From an uncultured Eubacteriales bacterium (GTDB lineage Bacteria > Bacillota > Clostridia > Oscillospirales > Acutalibacteraceae), in NCBI GenBank assembly GCA_934463265.1, contig CAKSIU010000029.1, positions 1 through 8,318 on the forward strand: DNA of 8,318 bases, given 5' to 3'. Under the pieces are notes generated by a model. It did not search any database. It had not been told where the DNA came from and saw only the letters and a program-made list of their open reading frames with translations. A program made the position numbers and the translations under genes. Shown in pieces: positions 1 through 6,229 of this stretch; position 1 is the stretch's first letter; each line of letters starts with the position of its first letter.

Positions 1-41
1 TTTTTTAAGCACAATTTATAGTGCTACTTCTTAAAATGTTT

Positions 42-200
42 CTAAATTTGTGTCCTTTTTATTGACTGTAGTCCATTGTTATAGATATCCTCTTCCCCTA
101 CTGGTTTCCCTGTATCCCATTCCTCATATTGATATTCACCCTCATGCCCTTCAATTAGTTCTTTAAATGTTTTCGGTTTCTCTTTTTTCTTATCTTCCAT
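42..200 (-). CDS. Small MazE/AbrB-type antitoxin C-terminal-like protein (52 aa)
   Basis: This 52-codon ORF starts at an ATG preceded by a near-perfect ribosome site (GGGAGGTGAT, 5 nt away), which argues that it is expressed. The start region is lysine-rich (MEDKKKEKPK). It is followed by an acidic segment reading FKELIEGHEGEY...EWDTGKPVGEE. That pattern, 'xGxxGEYxxxExDxGxPVGxE', is what I know from the toxin-binding C-terminus of MazE/AbrB-family antitoxins of Firmicutes. The N-terminal swapped-hairpin DNA-binding domain is absent, so this is either a stand-alone toxin-neutralising peptide or the remnant of a longer antitoxin. A partner toxin would lie outside the window to the left. A TATAAT hexamer occurs at 218-223, but it sits too close to the ribosome site to be a convincing promoter. 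The gene call is fairly sure; the family call is moderate and made from memory of the motif. Confidence 0.62.
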   Translation of the reverse strand: MEDKKKEKPKTFKELIEGHEGEYQYEEWDTGKPVGEEDIYNNGLQSIKRTQI

Positions 201-230
201 ATAATCACCTCCCATTCATTATACACAATT

Positions 231-271
231 AAAAAAAGGCAATCTCAATCATTTGAAACTGCCCTTTTTTT
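231..271. terminator. Bidirectional hairpin terminator
   Basis: GGCA (238-241) pairs with TGCC (260-263), and inside it TCAA (245-248) pairs with TTGA (253-256) around a TCAT loop. The stem is flanked by an A7 run on the left and a T7 run on the right, so a transcript in either direction would end with a U-tract. On the minus strand it would stop transcripts coming from the 180-aa gene before the small antitoxin-like gene. Confidence 0.5.
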
Positions 272-420
272 GTGTGAAAATAATATAAAGTTTTCAAGTC
301 ATTATAGTTGACTTTTCATTCTGCACATCATATATCTCTTTCCGTAGCACTTCGAGATGTGCAAAAGACTCAAAACGCTGTTATATCAACGTTTTAAACT
401 GATTAAAACGCACACAAAAC
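272..420. other. Gene-free stretch with two inverted repeats
   Basis: No ORF here looks coding. Two perfect inverted repeats stand out. TGCACATC (322-329) pairs with GATGTGCA (355-362) across 25 bases. CGTTTTAA (390-397) pairs with TTAAAACG (403-410) across 5 bases and lies just after the stop codon of the minus-strand 180-aa gene. Neither is followed by a clear U-tract, so they may be operators, mRNA 3'-end stabilisers or chance. Confidence 0.35.
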
Positions 421-963
421 TTAACTTTTCATGTATGCATAAGCATCTCTGCCCCATTTATACAAGAAAGAAGCTAAAGTCATAGGAATGACATTATAAA
501 GATTCCGAGCAAAAATAGCCTTATTTTCACTGGTTATATAACTTGATAATTTAGCAGGAATATCAAACCCTGTTTTCTTATACAAAACATAAGCAGGAAA
601 ATACCATAAACAAAACGAGATCGCCTGTGCAATTTTGTGTAATGGATAAAACTTCACATATGATTTCACATCATTCACAAATGACTTGCCTAAATATGTT
701 GCAACATTCTTTGCCATTTCCCACTTAGACGGCCTATAATCTTCCTCAAAATCATCTTGATATTCTTCTAATTCACAAGGCTTTTTCTCTTTCGTATCCT
801 CTTTAGGAATAGCTACCAGTTTACTATTTACAGGCATACTTTCCTCTGTCTTTTCTACAAAAGAGCCCAACTCTTTTTCAGAGAGTGGACTATTTGCATT
901 TACAGAAGGACATTGAAAAAGAAAAATACTACAAGCTATTAAAAAACTTATTGTCTTTTTCAT
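421..963 (-). CDS. Exported protein of unknown function (180 aa)
   Basis: I do not recognise the family. The start is supported by an AAGGAAA ribosome site 4 nt upstream. Residues 1-24 form a signal peptide (Lys-Lys, then a hydrophobic core) with a probable cleavage site after VNA. The FLFQC in the core is not a good lipobox. Residues 25-80 are a charged, mostly acidic linker (PCELEEYQDDFEEDY). The rest is more structured and aromatic, with a hydrophobic stretch around residues 113-127 (AQAISFCLWYFPAYV) that might be a membrane helix or a buried helix. The gene begins 29 bp after the stop codon of the BspA-like gene with no terminator between them, so the two are probably co-transcribed and this protein may act with the LRR protein at the cell surface. 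That partnership is inferred from position only. Confidence 0.8.
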   Translation of the reverse strand: MKKTISFLIACSIFLFQCPSVNANSPLSEKELGSFVEKTEESMPVNSKLVAIPKEDTKEKKPCELEEYQDDFEEDYRPSKWEMAKNVATYLGKSFVNDVKSYVKFYPLHKIAQAISFCLWYFPAYVLYKKTGFDIPAKLSSYITSENKAIFARNLYNVIPMTLASFLYKWGRDAYAYMKS

Positions 964-992
964 ATGATTTCCTTTCGTAATCTTCTTAAATG

Positions 993-3650
993 TTAAAGAA
1001 TGTTTTCATTTAGTGTTTTGTCTAGTGTTTCGTCACTAGCTGTTTCTTGTTCTATATTGCAACAAGGACAACAAGAACAATGAGAAAAACAAAAATTTTT
1101 CAATTTATCATATTTAAGAAGTAAACCAATTGCTGCGACAGTTCCACTGATAATAGTAAATATAGGTGCTACCCATGCAACATTATCAGAAAACCATTCT
1201 TTTATTGAACGTTTCTTTCCTGTTATTGCTTTGCCACAAAAGTCATTACCTTCATAATTATCGGGCACATTTACTTTCTCTAATTTAGGACAGTTATAAA
1301 AAACATTAGTACCAGTATCATATCCTGGGGCAGTAGTTCCTTTATAAGTAAAATTATCTAAATTAGTACAGGTCGAGAAAGCACCTTCTCTGACATGTTT
1401 TAAGTTTCCAGACACAGTAACATTATTTAAAACTGTACAATTTAAAAATGCATCCTTTCCAATCGAAGTAACACTGCTAGGAATTGTAACCGTATTCAAT
1501 TCGACACAATCCGAAAAAGCCGAATCTCCAATTGAAGTAACTTTATCACCTATTGTTATAGAATTTAACTTGATACAACCTTTAAAAGCAGAATCATCTA
1601 TTGAAAGAATCCCATCCTCCAATGTTATTGTTTTAAAATTTTCATAATTTGAAAGGAAAATTGTTTTTAAATTTTTTATAACATAAGAATTATTTAATTT
1701 TACAGAAGTTAGATCTGAACACTCAAAAAAAGAACTCGATTCAATCTTATTTACAGAATAAGGAATGTTAATTGAGGTTAAGCCAGAGCAGCCAAAAAAT
1801 GCATACTTGCCGATGGTCGTAACGCTGTCTGGGATTTTAAGTTCTCCTGTTAACCCATAGCAGCCAAAAAATGCAGAATTGCCGATGGTCGTAACGCTGT
1901 CTGGGATTTTAAGTTCTCCTGTTAACTCAGAGCAGCCATCAAATGCAAAAGAGCCGATGTAAGTTACGCTGTTGCCTATGGTCACTGAGGTTAAGCCAGA
2001 GCAGCCAAAAAATGCATACTCGCCGATGGTCGTAACGCTGTCTGGGATTTTAAGTTCTCCTGTTAACCCAGAGCAGCCAAAAAATGCAGAATTGCCGATG
2101 GTCGTAACGCTGTCTGGGATGGTCACTGAAGTTAAGCCTGTGCAGAGATAGAATGCACTAGCGCCGATGGTCGTAACGCTGTCTGGGATGGTCACTGAAG
2201 TTAAACCATAGCAGCCAAAAAATGCACTAGCGCCGATGGAAATTACTTTGTCAGAAATGATAAAGTAACCAGCTTTTCTTGCAGGGCACGTTATTAAAGT
2301 CTTATTATCTTTAGAATAAAGCACTCCATCAATAGATTTATATTTTGTGTTATTTTCAGATATGTTAATTGATGTTAATGCTTTGCATTCAACAAACACA
2401 ATCTCGCCGATGGTCGTAACGCTGTCTGGGATGGTCACTGAAGTTAAGCCATAGCAGCCCAAAAATGCACCTTTGCCGATGGAGGTTACGCTGTCTGGGA
2501 TGGTCACCTGAGTTAACCCAGAGCAGCCATTAAATGCAAACTCGCCGATGTAAGTTACGCTATTGCCTATGGTCACTGAAGTTAAACCTGTGCAGCCAGA
2601 AAATGCAGAATCGTCGATGGAAGTTACGCTGTCTAGGATGGTAAAGGAACCAGATTTACCACCAGGATATGCTATTAAGTTATTGCCATCTTTAGAATAA
2701 AGCACTCCATCAATAGATTTATATTTTGTGTTATTTTCAGATATGTTAATTGATGTTAATGCTGTGCATTCAGCAAACACAATCTTGCCGATGTAAGTTA
2801 CGCTATTGCCTATTGTCACTGAAGTTAAACCTGTGCAGCCAGAAAATGCAGAATCGCCGATGTAAGTTACGCTGTTGCCTATGGTCACCGAAGTTAATTT
2901 TTGGCAAGCATCAAATGCCCTCACGCTGATGTAAGTTACGCTGTCAGGAATGGTCACTGAAGTTAAGCCTTTGCAGCCAGAAAATGCAGAATTGCCGATG
3001 TAAGTTACGCTATTGCCTATGGTCACTGAAGTTAAACCTGTGCAGTCAGAAAATGCACCTTTGCCGATGGTCGTAACGCTGTCTGGGATTTTAAGTTCTC
3101 CTGTTAACTCAGAGCAGCCAGAAAATGCAGAATCGCCGATGGTCGTAACGCTGTCTGGGATTTTAAGTTCTCCTGTTAACTCAGAGCAGCCAGAAAATGC
3201 AGAATCGCCGATGGAAGTTACGCCATTATTTATTATTACTGATTTTATTGAGTCTTTATATGAGTACCACGGAACTCTGGTTTCATATGAGTAAGTATCC
3301 ATAGCTCCAGAACCATATATATTTAAAATACCGACATCAGAAATGAATTTATAATATACGCCAGTTCCACAGCTACCAGAATAATTAGTTGCTAAAACTT
3401 TACGATTCACGTTGCTTGATACATCTTTTTTAGCTGGATTAAGAATATTAGTTATTTGAGATTCAATGGATTTCATAGAGAATTCAGTTGAGTTAGATTG
3501 AATGATTGAAGAGTTTTGCGGAATGACAACCGAAGTGTTGTTTTGAGAAAAAGCCACCAGATCGGAAGCATAAACCTGCGGGGAAAAATTAGCTATCATA
3601 GAGAGTGATAATCCAATAGCCACCGCCTTTTTAGAAGTGTTTAGAGCCAT
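993..3650 (-). CDS. BspA-like leucine-rich-repeat surface protein with C-terminal membrane helix (885 aa)
   Basis: I chose the ATG at 3648-3650, not the upstream in-frame one at 3740. AAGGAGG lies 7 nt before the inner ATG, a signal peptide follows directly (MALNTSKKAVAIGLSLSMIA..., cleavage after VYA), and a promoter lies inside the longer ORF. Residues 30-100 are a Ser/Asn-rich leader. Next comes a pre-repeat segment (SGSCG...GSGAM...PWYSY) typical of Clostridia BspA proteins, then about 25 LRR_5/TpLRR-type repeats of 23-24 residues (LTSVTIPDSVTTIGxxAFxGC). Two repeats carry an INISENN...YKSIDGVLYSKD island. After the repeats come a membrane helix (about 824-845), a basic KYDKLK, and a tail with six cysteines in eleven residues (854-864). 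No LPxTG motif is present. Such repeats commonly mediate adhesion or host interaction; the ligand here is unknown. The 180-aa gene follows in the same operon. Confidence 0.9.
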   Translation of the reverse strand: MALNTSKKAVAIGLSLSMIANFSPQVYASDLVAFSQNNTSVVIPQNSSIIQSNSTEFSMKSIESQITNILNPAKKDVSSNVNRKVLATNYSGSCGTGVYYKFISDVGILNIYGSGAMDTYSYETRVPWYSYKDSIKSVIINNGVTSIGDSAFSGCSELTGELKIPDSVTTIGDSAFSGCSELTGELKIPDSVTTIGKGAFSDCTGLTSVTIGNSVTYIGNSAFSGCKGLTSVTIPDSVTYISVRAFDACQKLTSVTIGNSVTYIGDSAFSGCTGLTSVTIGNSVTYIGKIVFAECTALTSINISENNTKYKSIDGVLYSKDGNNLIAYPGGKSGSFTILDSVTSIDDSAFSGCTGLTSVTIGNSVTYIGEFAFNGCSGLTQVTIPDSVTSIGKGAFLGCYGLTSVTIPDSVTTIGEIVFVECKALTSINISENNTKYKSIDGVLYSKDNKTLITCPARKAGYFIISDKVISIGASAFFGCYGLTSVTIPDSVTTIGASAFYLCTGLTSVTIPDSVTTIGNSAFFGCSGLTGELKIPDSVTTIGEYAFFGCSGLTSVTIGNSVTYIGSFAFDGCSELTGELKIPDSVTTIGNSAFFGCYGLTGELKIPDSVTTIGKYAFFGCSGLTSINIPYSVNKIESSSFFECSDLTSVKLNNSYVIKNLKTIFLSNYENFKTITLEDGILSIDDSAFKGCIKLNSITIGDKVTSIGDSAFSDCVELNTVTIPSSVTSIGKDAFLNCTVLNNVTVSGNLKHVREGAFSTCTNLDNFTYKGTTAPGYDTGTNVFYNCPKLEKVNVPDNYEGNDFCGKAITGKKRSIKEWFSDNVAWVAPIFTIISGTVAAIGLLLKYDKLKNFCFSHCSCCPCCNIEQETASDETLDKTLNENIL
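2307..2404 (-). repeat. Copy 1 of a duplicated 'island' module in the LRR array
   Basis: Positions 2307-2382 are identical to 2688-2763 over 76 bases, and near-identity continues for about 20 more bases. The offset is 381 bp, exactly 127 codons, so the reading frame is kept. The segment encodes the INISENN...YKSIDGVLYSKD island. Confidence 0.85.
2688..2785 (-). repeat. Copy 2 of the duplicated 'island' module
   Basis: This is the partner of the copy 381 bp to the left, exact over 76 bases. It encodes the same island preceded by a similar (I/V)VFxEC(T/K)A unit, so a block of several repeats appears to have been duplicated together. Confidence 0.85.
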
Positions 3651-3694
3651 AAAAAGCCCTCCTTGCATTAAAATTCTTGATTTATTATTTTGGG

Positions 3695-3723
3695 ATAATA
3701 TACCCAGAAAAAGAATAATCCAA
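3695..3723 (-). promoter_or_regulatory. Candidate promoter of the BspA-like gene
   Basis: Read on the minus strand, TTGGAT (3718-3723) is followed after exactly 17 nt by TATTAT (3695-3700), a good sigma-A-type pair. Transcription would start near 3688, leaving a leader of about 38 nt with AAGGAGG before the ATG at 3650. Confidence 0.5.
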
Positions 3724-3816
3724 AATTCATCAAAAAACAATATGGTTTGGCAAAAATCTCCATTTTAAATGAAAGTATGATATAAAGAATTTCATATTTA
3801 GTTTTGATTGAATAAA

Positions 3817-3853
3817 AAAGAAAAACAAAAAAACACTGACTTTCGCCAATGTC
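3817..3853 (-). terminator. Rho-independent terminator with GAAA loop (copy B)
   Basis: On the minus strand GACATTGGC, the loop GAAA, and GTCAGTGTT form a nine-pair stem including G-U pairs, followed by TTTTTTTG and more U. It is a diverged copy of the hairpin at 4034-4066. It ends transcription coming from the right before the BspA promoter. Confidence 0.75.
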
Positions 3854-3919
3854 TTTTTGCAGAACATGTAAAGGGGGCTTTTATGCTCTAAAAAAGCTTT
3901 CTATACCTCTAAATTCCTT

Positions 3920-3964
3920 TTACATTTTATTCCTTTTCTGATATTTGTCAATGGATTTCAGCAT
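3920..3964 (-). CDS. Tiny ORF, copy B (14 aa), possibly truncated
   Basis: This ORF encodes MLKSIDKYQKRNKM and then stops. An AAAGGG ribosome site lies 5 nt upstream. It matches the first 14 codons of the 35-aa ORF at 4078-4185. Three of the four differing codons (ctg/ttg, tcc/tct, tat/tac) are synonymous and only Q/R changes. That pattern suggests the peptide, not just the RNA, was conserved. The early stop may be a truncation of the longer copy. A non-coding RNA reading is equally open. Confidence 0.35.
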   Translation of the reverse strand: MLKSIDKYQKRNKM

Positions 3965-4033
3965 TTTCTCCCTTTTATCCAATAAGAGCGACTAATTAAC
4001 CATTGTTTTTATTAATTATTCAAATTTAGATAA

Positions 4034-4066
4034 GAAAACAAAAAGACACTGACTATTGCCAATGTC
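4034..4066 (-). terminator. Rho-independent terminator (copy A)
   Basis: On the minus strand GACATTGGC, the loop AATA, and GTCAGTGTC form a nine-pair stem, followed by TTTTTGTTTTCTT. It lies 11 nt after the stop of the 35-aa ORF and would end the transcript of the upstream paralogous genes. Confidence 0.78.
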
Positions 4067-4077
4067 CTTTCTGTCTG

Positions 4078-4185
4078 TTATATCATTTTTTTATTTAGGA
4101 GTATATTATGAATAAATACATGTATGCTTCCAAACACACTTTCCATTTTATTCCTTTTTCGGTATTTGTCAATAGATTTCAACAT
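4078..4185 (-). CDS. Small basic ORF, copy A (35 aa)
   Basis: This ORF starts 35 nt after the stop of the 361-aa gene, with AAAGGG 5 nt before the ATG. The first 14 residues (MLKSIDKYRKRNKM) are strongly basic. The remainder is short and partly hydrophobic (VFGSIHVFIHNILL). It ends just before a strong terminator, so it would be the last cistron of the upstream operon. The N-terminal part is repeated 221 bp downstream with mostly synonymous changes. I recognise no family. It could be a true small protein, a relic of a longer gene, or the 5' part of a small RNA. Confidence 0.42.
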   Translation of the reverse strand: MLKSIDKYRKRNKMESVFGSIHVFIHNILLNKKMI

Positions 4186-4220
4186 CTTCTCCCTTTTGTC
4201 TAAAAAACAATAAGATTTTG

Positions 4221-5306
4221 TTATAATTCTTTATAATTCTTGCTTTCTATAGCGTTATTGTTAAAGGCAATTGTTAGAATTTTTTCTCCAATATCTAAAA
4301 AGTTGAAATTCTTATCTAAGCTTCTAATTTCATTTAAGATCGCATTAATTTTTTCTTCGTTAAGTTTATATCCAGCCAAAGACAATCCGGCTGCTAAAAC
4401 TCCATATGCTTGTTTTTTATAGCCTTTGTTCAAAAGAAGATGTGTTTCTGCAATGGTATCTGCAGCAAGAGATACCCAACAAATACCTTTCATAACGTCT
4501 CTGAATTTAGTTCCATATTGTCTTTTTTCGTATTGACGGTATTCACCATTTTCAATCGCTGTTAGTAATGGTTTTATTTTGTTTTCATTTAAATCTTCAA
4601 AATCTTTTTCACTAAGGTCAAATGCACTTGAAACTTCCATGCCATCTTTTTTTCCAAAGTTTACATTTACACCTTGTTCCCTTGGCAAAGTATTAGTTGA
4701 CACCAATAAAAAATTTTTATTCTTATACTGTTTAAGTTCAATTGCAGTCGATAATTTTTGTAAAATTGATTCTGTATTGCTTGTTTCAATCATATTTTTA
4801 TTAAGCCTTATTTCGCAAGAATTTTCTCCCAAAGAACAAACAACTCCAACCAAAGCTCCTACTGAAGTAACTACAAAATAGATTATTCCATAGCTCTTTT
4901 TAAATGTTGGAGCTGTGTACTCTCTAACTTGGTTATTAAATTTAGCAGCTATAGCATCGGTAGCAAGAACAATTGAAAAACCAGTATATTTACCGGTTCC
5001 CCAGTTTATTTTTCTCTGTGTATAAATACCCATATCTTCATCTGTTGAAATTAATGATTTTTTTAAATCGTCTATGTAACCAGGAATTTCTCCATATAAC
5101 ATAGCGTCTGAAGAACAGGTTTTGCAACCACAAACACTTTTTTCTTTAGTTATTCTTTTTAGGTCTTCACCTAAATCGCGAACATCAATACATTTTGAAT
5201 CTTTGTAATTGGTTGGCACAAAGGCATTTACCACCGTATTGACATTATGTAGAATCATTGCAGTACTTAAAGCTATTGCAATTAAATTTTTTGACATTTT
5301 GCTCAT
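4221..5306 (-). CDS. Exported CGCKTC-motif protein, paralogue 1 (361 aa)
   Basis: I do not recognise the family. The chosen start aligns residue for residue with its neighbour paralogue, and AGAGGT lies 9 nt upstream. A signal peptide spans residues 1-28 (cleavage after VNA). The mature protein begins FVPTNYKDSKCID, as in the paralogue. Cysteines at 39, 59, 61 and 64 (VCGCKTC) are conserved in both copies and could bind metal or form disulfides. Compared with the paralogue it has an insertion of about 74 residues (roughly 90-175) containing a probable membrane helix (139-158, IIYFVVTSVGALVG). A second shared block follows: YKNKNFLLVS, NTLPR, NVNFGKKDG (194-222). The C-terminal half is helical with hydrophobic patches near 275-313. 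Its start lies 3 nt after the stop of the extended reading frame of the upstream gene, which suggests translational coupling. Confidence 0.85.
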   Translation of the reverse strand: MSKMSKNLIAIALSTAMILHNVNTVVNAFVPTNYKDSKCIDVRDLGEDLKRITKEKSVCGCKTCSSDAMLYGEIPGYIDDLKKSLISTDEDMGIYTQRKINWGTGKYTGFSIVLATDAIAAKFNNQVREYTAPTFKKSYGIIYFVVTSVGALVGVVCSLGENSCEIRLNKNMIETSNTESILQKLSTAIELKQYKNKNFLLVSTNTLPREQGVNVNFGKKDGMEVSSAFDLSEKDFEDLNENKIKPLLTAIENGEYRQYEKRQYGTKFRDVMKGICWVSLAADTIAETHLLLNKGYKKQAYGVLAAGLSLAGYKLNEEKINAILNEIRSLDKNFNFLDIGEKILTIAFNNNAIESKNYKEL

Positions 5307-5309
5307 TTA

Positions 5310-5441
5310 CTATTTACCTCTAATTTTTTTTATATATTCCAAAATTTCATCTAACTCTTTATCAGTTAGTCTTTTTAAATTTTCTTTATTTATTTCAACT
5401 TCTTTTCCACTAAAGCATTTGTATTGGGAAAGTTTTTTTTT
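5310..5441 (-). other. Out-of-frame coding extension of the 267-aa protein after an A9 tract
   Basis: From the A9 run the alternative frame reads on for 41 codons without a stop, ending TAG at 5310-5312 followed by TAA. It encodes a charged amphipathic-helix tail (NKENLKRLTDKELDEILEY). Read in the ancestral frame, the run contains A AAA AAC, a classic -1 slippery heptamer. The full product would be 294 aa. Possible explanations are an indel, phase variation, programmed slippage or a base-calling error. Confidence 0.65.
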
Positions 5442-6193
5442 ACCAAGTTTATTGCTTCTGGAGAAGCTTTATTTATAAAGTCTGTAATTTCATTAATTTT
5501 TCCTTCAAGTATTTCTGGTTTTTTAACAGCAGAGTAAATACTCAATCCACCAATAAAAACAGTTATTAAAATTGCAGAAGCAACACCAAATAATGATAAA
5601 AATCCTTTAAAAAAACCTGCCAAATCATTATAATCAACTTTTCCTTCATTATTTTTTCTAAATGCCTTTACGTTTTCTAAAAATGGTTGTACTTTTGTTT
5701 CTTTCAAGTTATTAAAATAATTTTTAGTATAAGTATCTTCGTATTTAATACCATCTTTTTTCCCAAAGTTTACATTTGTACTCAAATCCCTAGGAAGCGT
5801 GTTAGCTGATACTAGCAAAAAATTTTTATTTTTATAGTGATCTAGGGTAATACTATCAGATAAACGGTCTAATATTGATTCTATGATAGATATCTTAGTA
5901 GCAACTTCTGGTACATATATTTTTTTTGATAATACATCAAATTCTTTTTCTAAATCTGAAACATAATCACTAATTTTGTCATACGTCATTGCTGCAAAAC
6001 CGCAAGTTTTACAACCACAAACATTTTTATCTTTTTTAATATAATTTGAGTCAACACCTAATTTTCTAATATCAATACATTTTGAATCTTTGTAGTTTGT
6101 TGGTACAAATGCACTTGACACCATATTGGTATTAGGAAGAACAGTTGCAACACTTAAGCCAGTTGCAATAAGGCTTTTTGTAAATTTGTTCAT
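5390..6193 (-). CDS. Exported CGCKTC-motif protein, paralogue 2 (267 aa as read; 294 aa if the A9 tract is shifted)
   Basis: I do not recognise the family. AGGAGG lies 11 nt before the ATG. The signal peptide ends after SSA at 28 and the mature protein starts with the same FVPTNYKDSKCID as its neighbour. Cysteines fall at exactly the same positions (39, 59, 61, 64). The shared YKNKNFLLVS/NTLPR/NVNFGKKDG block lies at 120-148, so this copy lacks the neighbour's inserted segment. A membrane helix is likely at 198-221. As written, the frame ends NALVEKKLK at 5390. One extra A in the A9 run at 5433-5441, or a -1 slip, opens a 41-residue tail (KLSQYKCFSG...LTDKELDEILEYIKK) ending at 5310. The tail has strong coding character and brings the stop next to the following start. 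I think the longer form is the ancestral, possibly the real, product. Confidence 0.85.
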   Translation of the reverse strand: MNKFTKSLIATGLSVATVLPNTNMVSSAFVPTNYKDSKCIDIRKLGVDSNYIKKDKNVCGCKTCGFAAMTYDKISDYVSDLEKEFDVLSKKIYVPEVATKISIIESILDRLSDSITLDHYKNKNFLLVSANTLPRDLSTNVNFGKKDGIKYEDTYTKNYFNNLKETKVQPFLENVKAFRKNNEGKVDYNDLAGFFKGFLSLFGVASAILITVFIGGLSIYSAVKKPEILEGKINEITDFINKASPEAINLVKKNFPNTNALVEKKLK

Positions 6194-6229
6194 AATAAAA
6201 CAAACCTCCTAAAATTCAACTTTAATTTT

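Larger units (their letters stand above)
1774..3232 (-). repeat. Near-identical 69/72-bp tandem repeats encoding LRR modules
   Basis: The LRR coding array is built from three recurring cassettes that are almost identical in DNA: LTSVTIPDSVT(T/S)IG, LTSVTIGNSVTYIG and the one-residue-longer LTGELKIPDSVTTIG. One 72-bp unit counted by hand has 34 G+C (47%), clearly above the AT-rich flanks. Repeats outside this span (about 1275-1773) encode the same fold but have diverged. The contrast points to recent duplication or gene conversion inside the array. Confidence 0.85.
3817..3991 (-). repeat. Tandem intergenic unit B (tiny ORF + terminator)
   Basis: This unit is a diverged copy of the one at 4034-4213. 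Similarity is high in the first 65 bases or so (ribosome site and 14-codon ORF) and in the terminator hairpin, and low in the middle. The two units lie 213-221 bp apart. Confidence 0.7.
4034..4213 (-). repeat. Tandem intergenic unit A (small ORF + terminator)
   Basis: This is the partner of the unit at 3817-3991. Shared landmarks in order are CTTATTG, an AAAAGGGAGAA(A/G)ATG start, the LKSIDKY codons, and the GACATTGGC hairpin. It sits directly after the 361-aa gene. Confidence 0.7.

Noticed and set aside
1774..3232. CRISPR array suggested by many similar short repeats
   Set aside because: Repeats are contiguous 69/72-bp units keeping one reading frame and encoding LRRs, with no unique spacers.
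3013..3294. Plus-strand ORF of 93 aa opposite the LRR array
   Set aside because: It is the antisense reading of near-identical repeats, so its own repeats and openness are by-products of the real gene.
3651..3740. Longer N-terminus of the BspA-like protein (start at 3740)
   Set aside because: It would place 30 extra residues before a perfect signal peptide, has no good ribosome site, and overlaps the best promoter; AAGGAGG lies before the ATG at 3650.
4240..5478. Three plus-strand ORFs opposite the secreted paralogues
   Set aside because: They are hydrophobic, Ser/Phe/Leu-rich antisense readings of Lys/Glu/Asn-rich genes, with no convincing ribosome sites.
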